Source of the DNA: Trachelipus rathkii
Taxonomy: Eukaryota > Arthropoda > Malacostraca > Isopoda > Trachelipodidae
Assembly (NCBI GenBank): GCA_015478945.1
Contig: JABUQX010004463.1
Span: 2,501-20,000 of the forward strand
Direction: 5' to 3'
DNA length: 17,500 nucleotides
A program made the translations under genes and the position numbers. The first letter of the stretch is position 1; the number at the start of each line of letters is the position of its first letter. The notes below the pieces were generated by a model. It was not told the DNA's origin. It did no database searches and saw only the letters and a list, made by a program, of their open reading frames with translations. Positions 16,838-17,500 of the stretch are shown in pieces.

Positions 16838-17485
16838 CAGTAGGATTAAAACGGGCAAAATCAAAGTAATGATCAACAAACATGTACGTTTAGTTCTCCA
16901 ACAAATAATGTTTAACAACTTTACTATTAGAACAAGCTGATAAGTACACTTACCTTGGACAACTTATAGCATCAAACGATAAATAGACCAAATGAAATCA
17001 AAATAATGGAAATAGCTTTATATTAAATATCATGTAGTCTATGTGGTATTTTTCCACTTTCCTCAAAGAGAAAGGTTTTCGAGGAGCGTGTGTGTTACCT
17101 GCAGTGACATATGGGTCGGCTGTGAGACTTTGACCCTAGAAGAGAGAATATAGGACTGAGAGATATACTTGAAATAACACGTAGCAACAGTTTAAACAAC
17201 GATTGAAAAAGATCGCAAAGAAAATTAACGAATATAAAAGTAAGTCAAACAACAGAAATGGTGGTGGGCAGGTCATGTAACTGGAATAGATAAAGGTAGA
17301 AGGACTAAGGAGATATAAAATTATGCTTCATTAAATCAGAAGCGCCCAAGAAAGCTAGCATGTAAAAGGTTGATCGACGAAATTGGAACAACTGCAACAG
17401 TAAACTGGAAAGCAAAATCCCAAAATAGGCAATTATGAAAATATCTAGATATGGCTTATTTCCTGCAGTAGAGAAATACAGGCTG
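16838..17485 (+). mobile_element. LINE RT C-terminal fragment (3' end), plus strand
   Basis: Several frames together show the C-terminal third of a LINE reverse transcriptase. They are KTGKIKVMINKHV near 16850-16890, ADKYTYLGQLIASNDK at 16935-16982, VLPAVTYGS near 17092-17120, KWWWAGHVTG near 17256-17285 and a degraded GRP-type segment around KRPRKLAC near 17340-17365. It ends near DMAYFLQ at about 17450-17470. Stops and frameshifts are frequent. The motif set (YLGQ, VLPAVTYG, WAGHV) differs from the family at 5356-10782 as far as the two can be compared, so this is probably another family. It ends in GCTGATTATATATATATG, a short repeat tail typical of LINE 3' ends, at the window edge. Confidence 0.8.
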
Positions 17486-17500
17486 ATTATATATATATGT

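Noticed and set aside
1..17500. Prokaryotic features, CRISPR arrays, rRNA genes, replication origins
   Set aside because: None seen. Spliced exons, retrotransposons and microsatellites show nuclear animal DNA.

Overview
The window is AT-rich, repeat-dense nuclear DNA of an animal, most probably an arthropod and plausibly a decapod crustacean. The reasons are one clear intron-containing host gene (the end of RFC2), a Ty1/copia retrotransposon resembling the GalEa lineage known from decapods, several non-LTR retrotransposon fragments of a type common in crustacean genomes, and long (TA)n microsatellites. The species assignment is inference.

Layout. 1-5294 is an almost complete copia-class LTR retrotransposon on the minus strand: 3' LTR (1-450), polypurine tract (459-477), RT/RNase H (496-2124), broken integrase (2213-3606), broken protease (about 3570-3870), broken gag (3836-4784) and 5' LTR (4844-5294). 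RT/RNase H is one open frame with all catalytic residues, while gag, protease and integrase carry frameshifts and stops. 5297-5355 is a (TA)n tract. 5356-7933 is a decayed, 3'-truncated LINE on the plus strand (5' region, AP-endonuclease, RT). 7934-8934 holds a minus-strand coiled-coil-like fragment, a 51-bp tandem repeat and low-complexity DNA. 8935-10782 is a second LINE copy of the same family in the opposite orientation. It is interrupted at about 9178-9839 by a small non-autonomous element with self-complementary 30-bp inverted repeats. Two (TA)n tracts follow (10783-10854 and 10903-10967).

The host gene lies on the plus strand. Exons at 12714-12827 and 13865-13978 encode the C-terminal 75 residues of replication factor C subunit 2, an AAA+ clamp-loader subunit, ending at a TGA with an ATTAAA poly(A) signal 49 nt downstream. 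The 1037-bp intron between them contains an antisense LINE 3' fragment. A possible further exon lies at 12127-12255 but is not established. No other RFC2 exon is recognisable upstream, so the retroelements may sit in a long RFC2 intron.

From 13979 to 16830 there is mostly unassigned AT-rich DNA. It contains a roughly 66-bp duplication of the RFC2 terminal splice acceptor (14272-14337), CRE-like sites, one weak exon-like frame (16206-16415) and a 24-bp perfect palindrome. A third LINE-type 3' end lies at 16838-17485 on the plus strand. I saw no bacterial-style operons, CRISPR arrays, rRNA or convincing tRNA genes.
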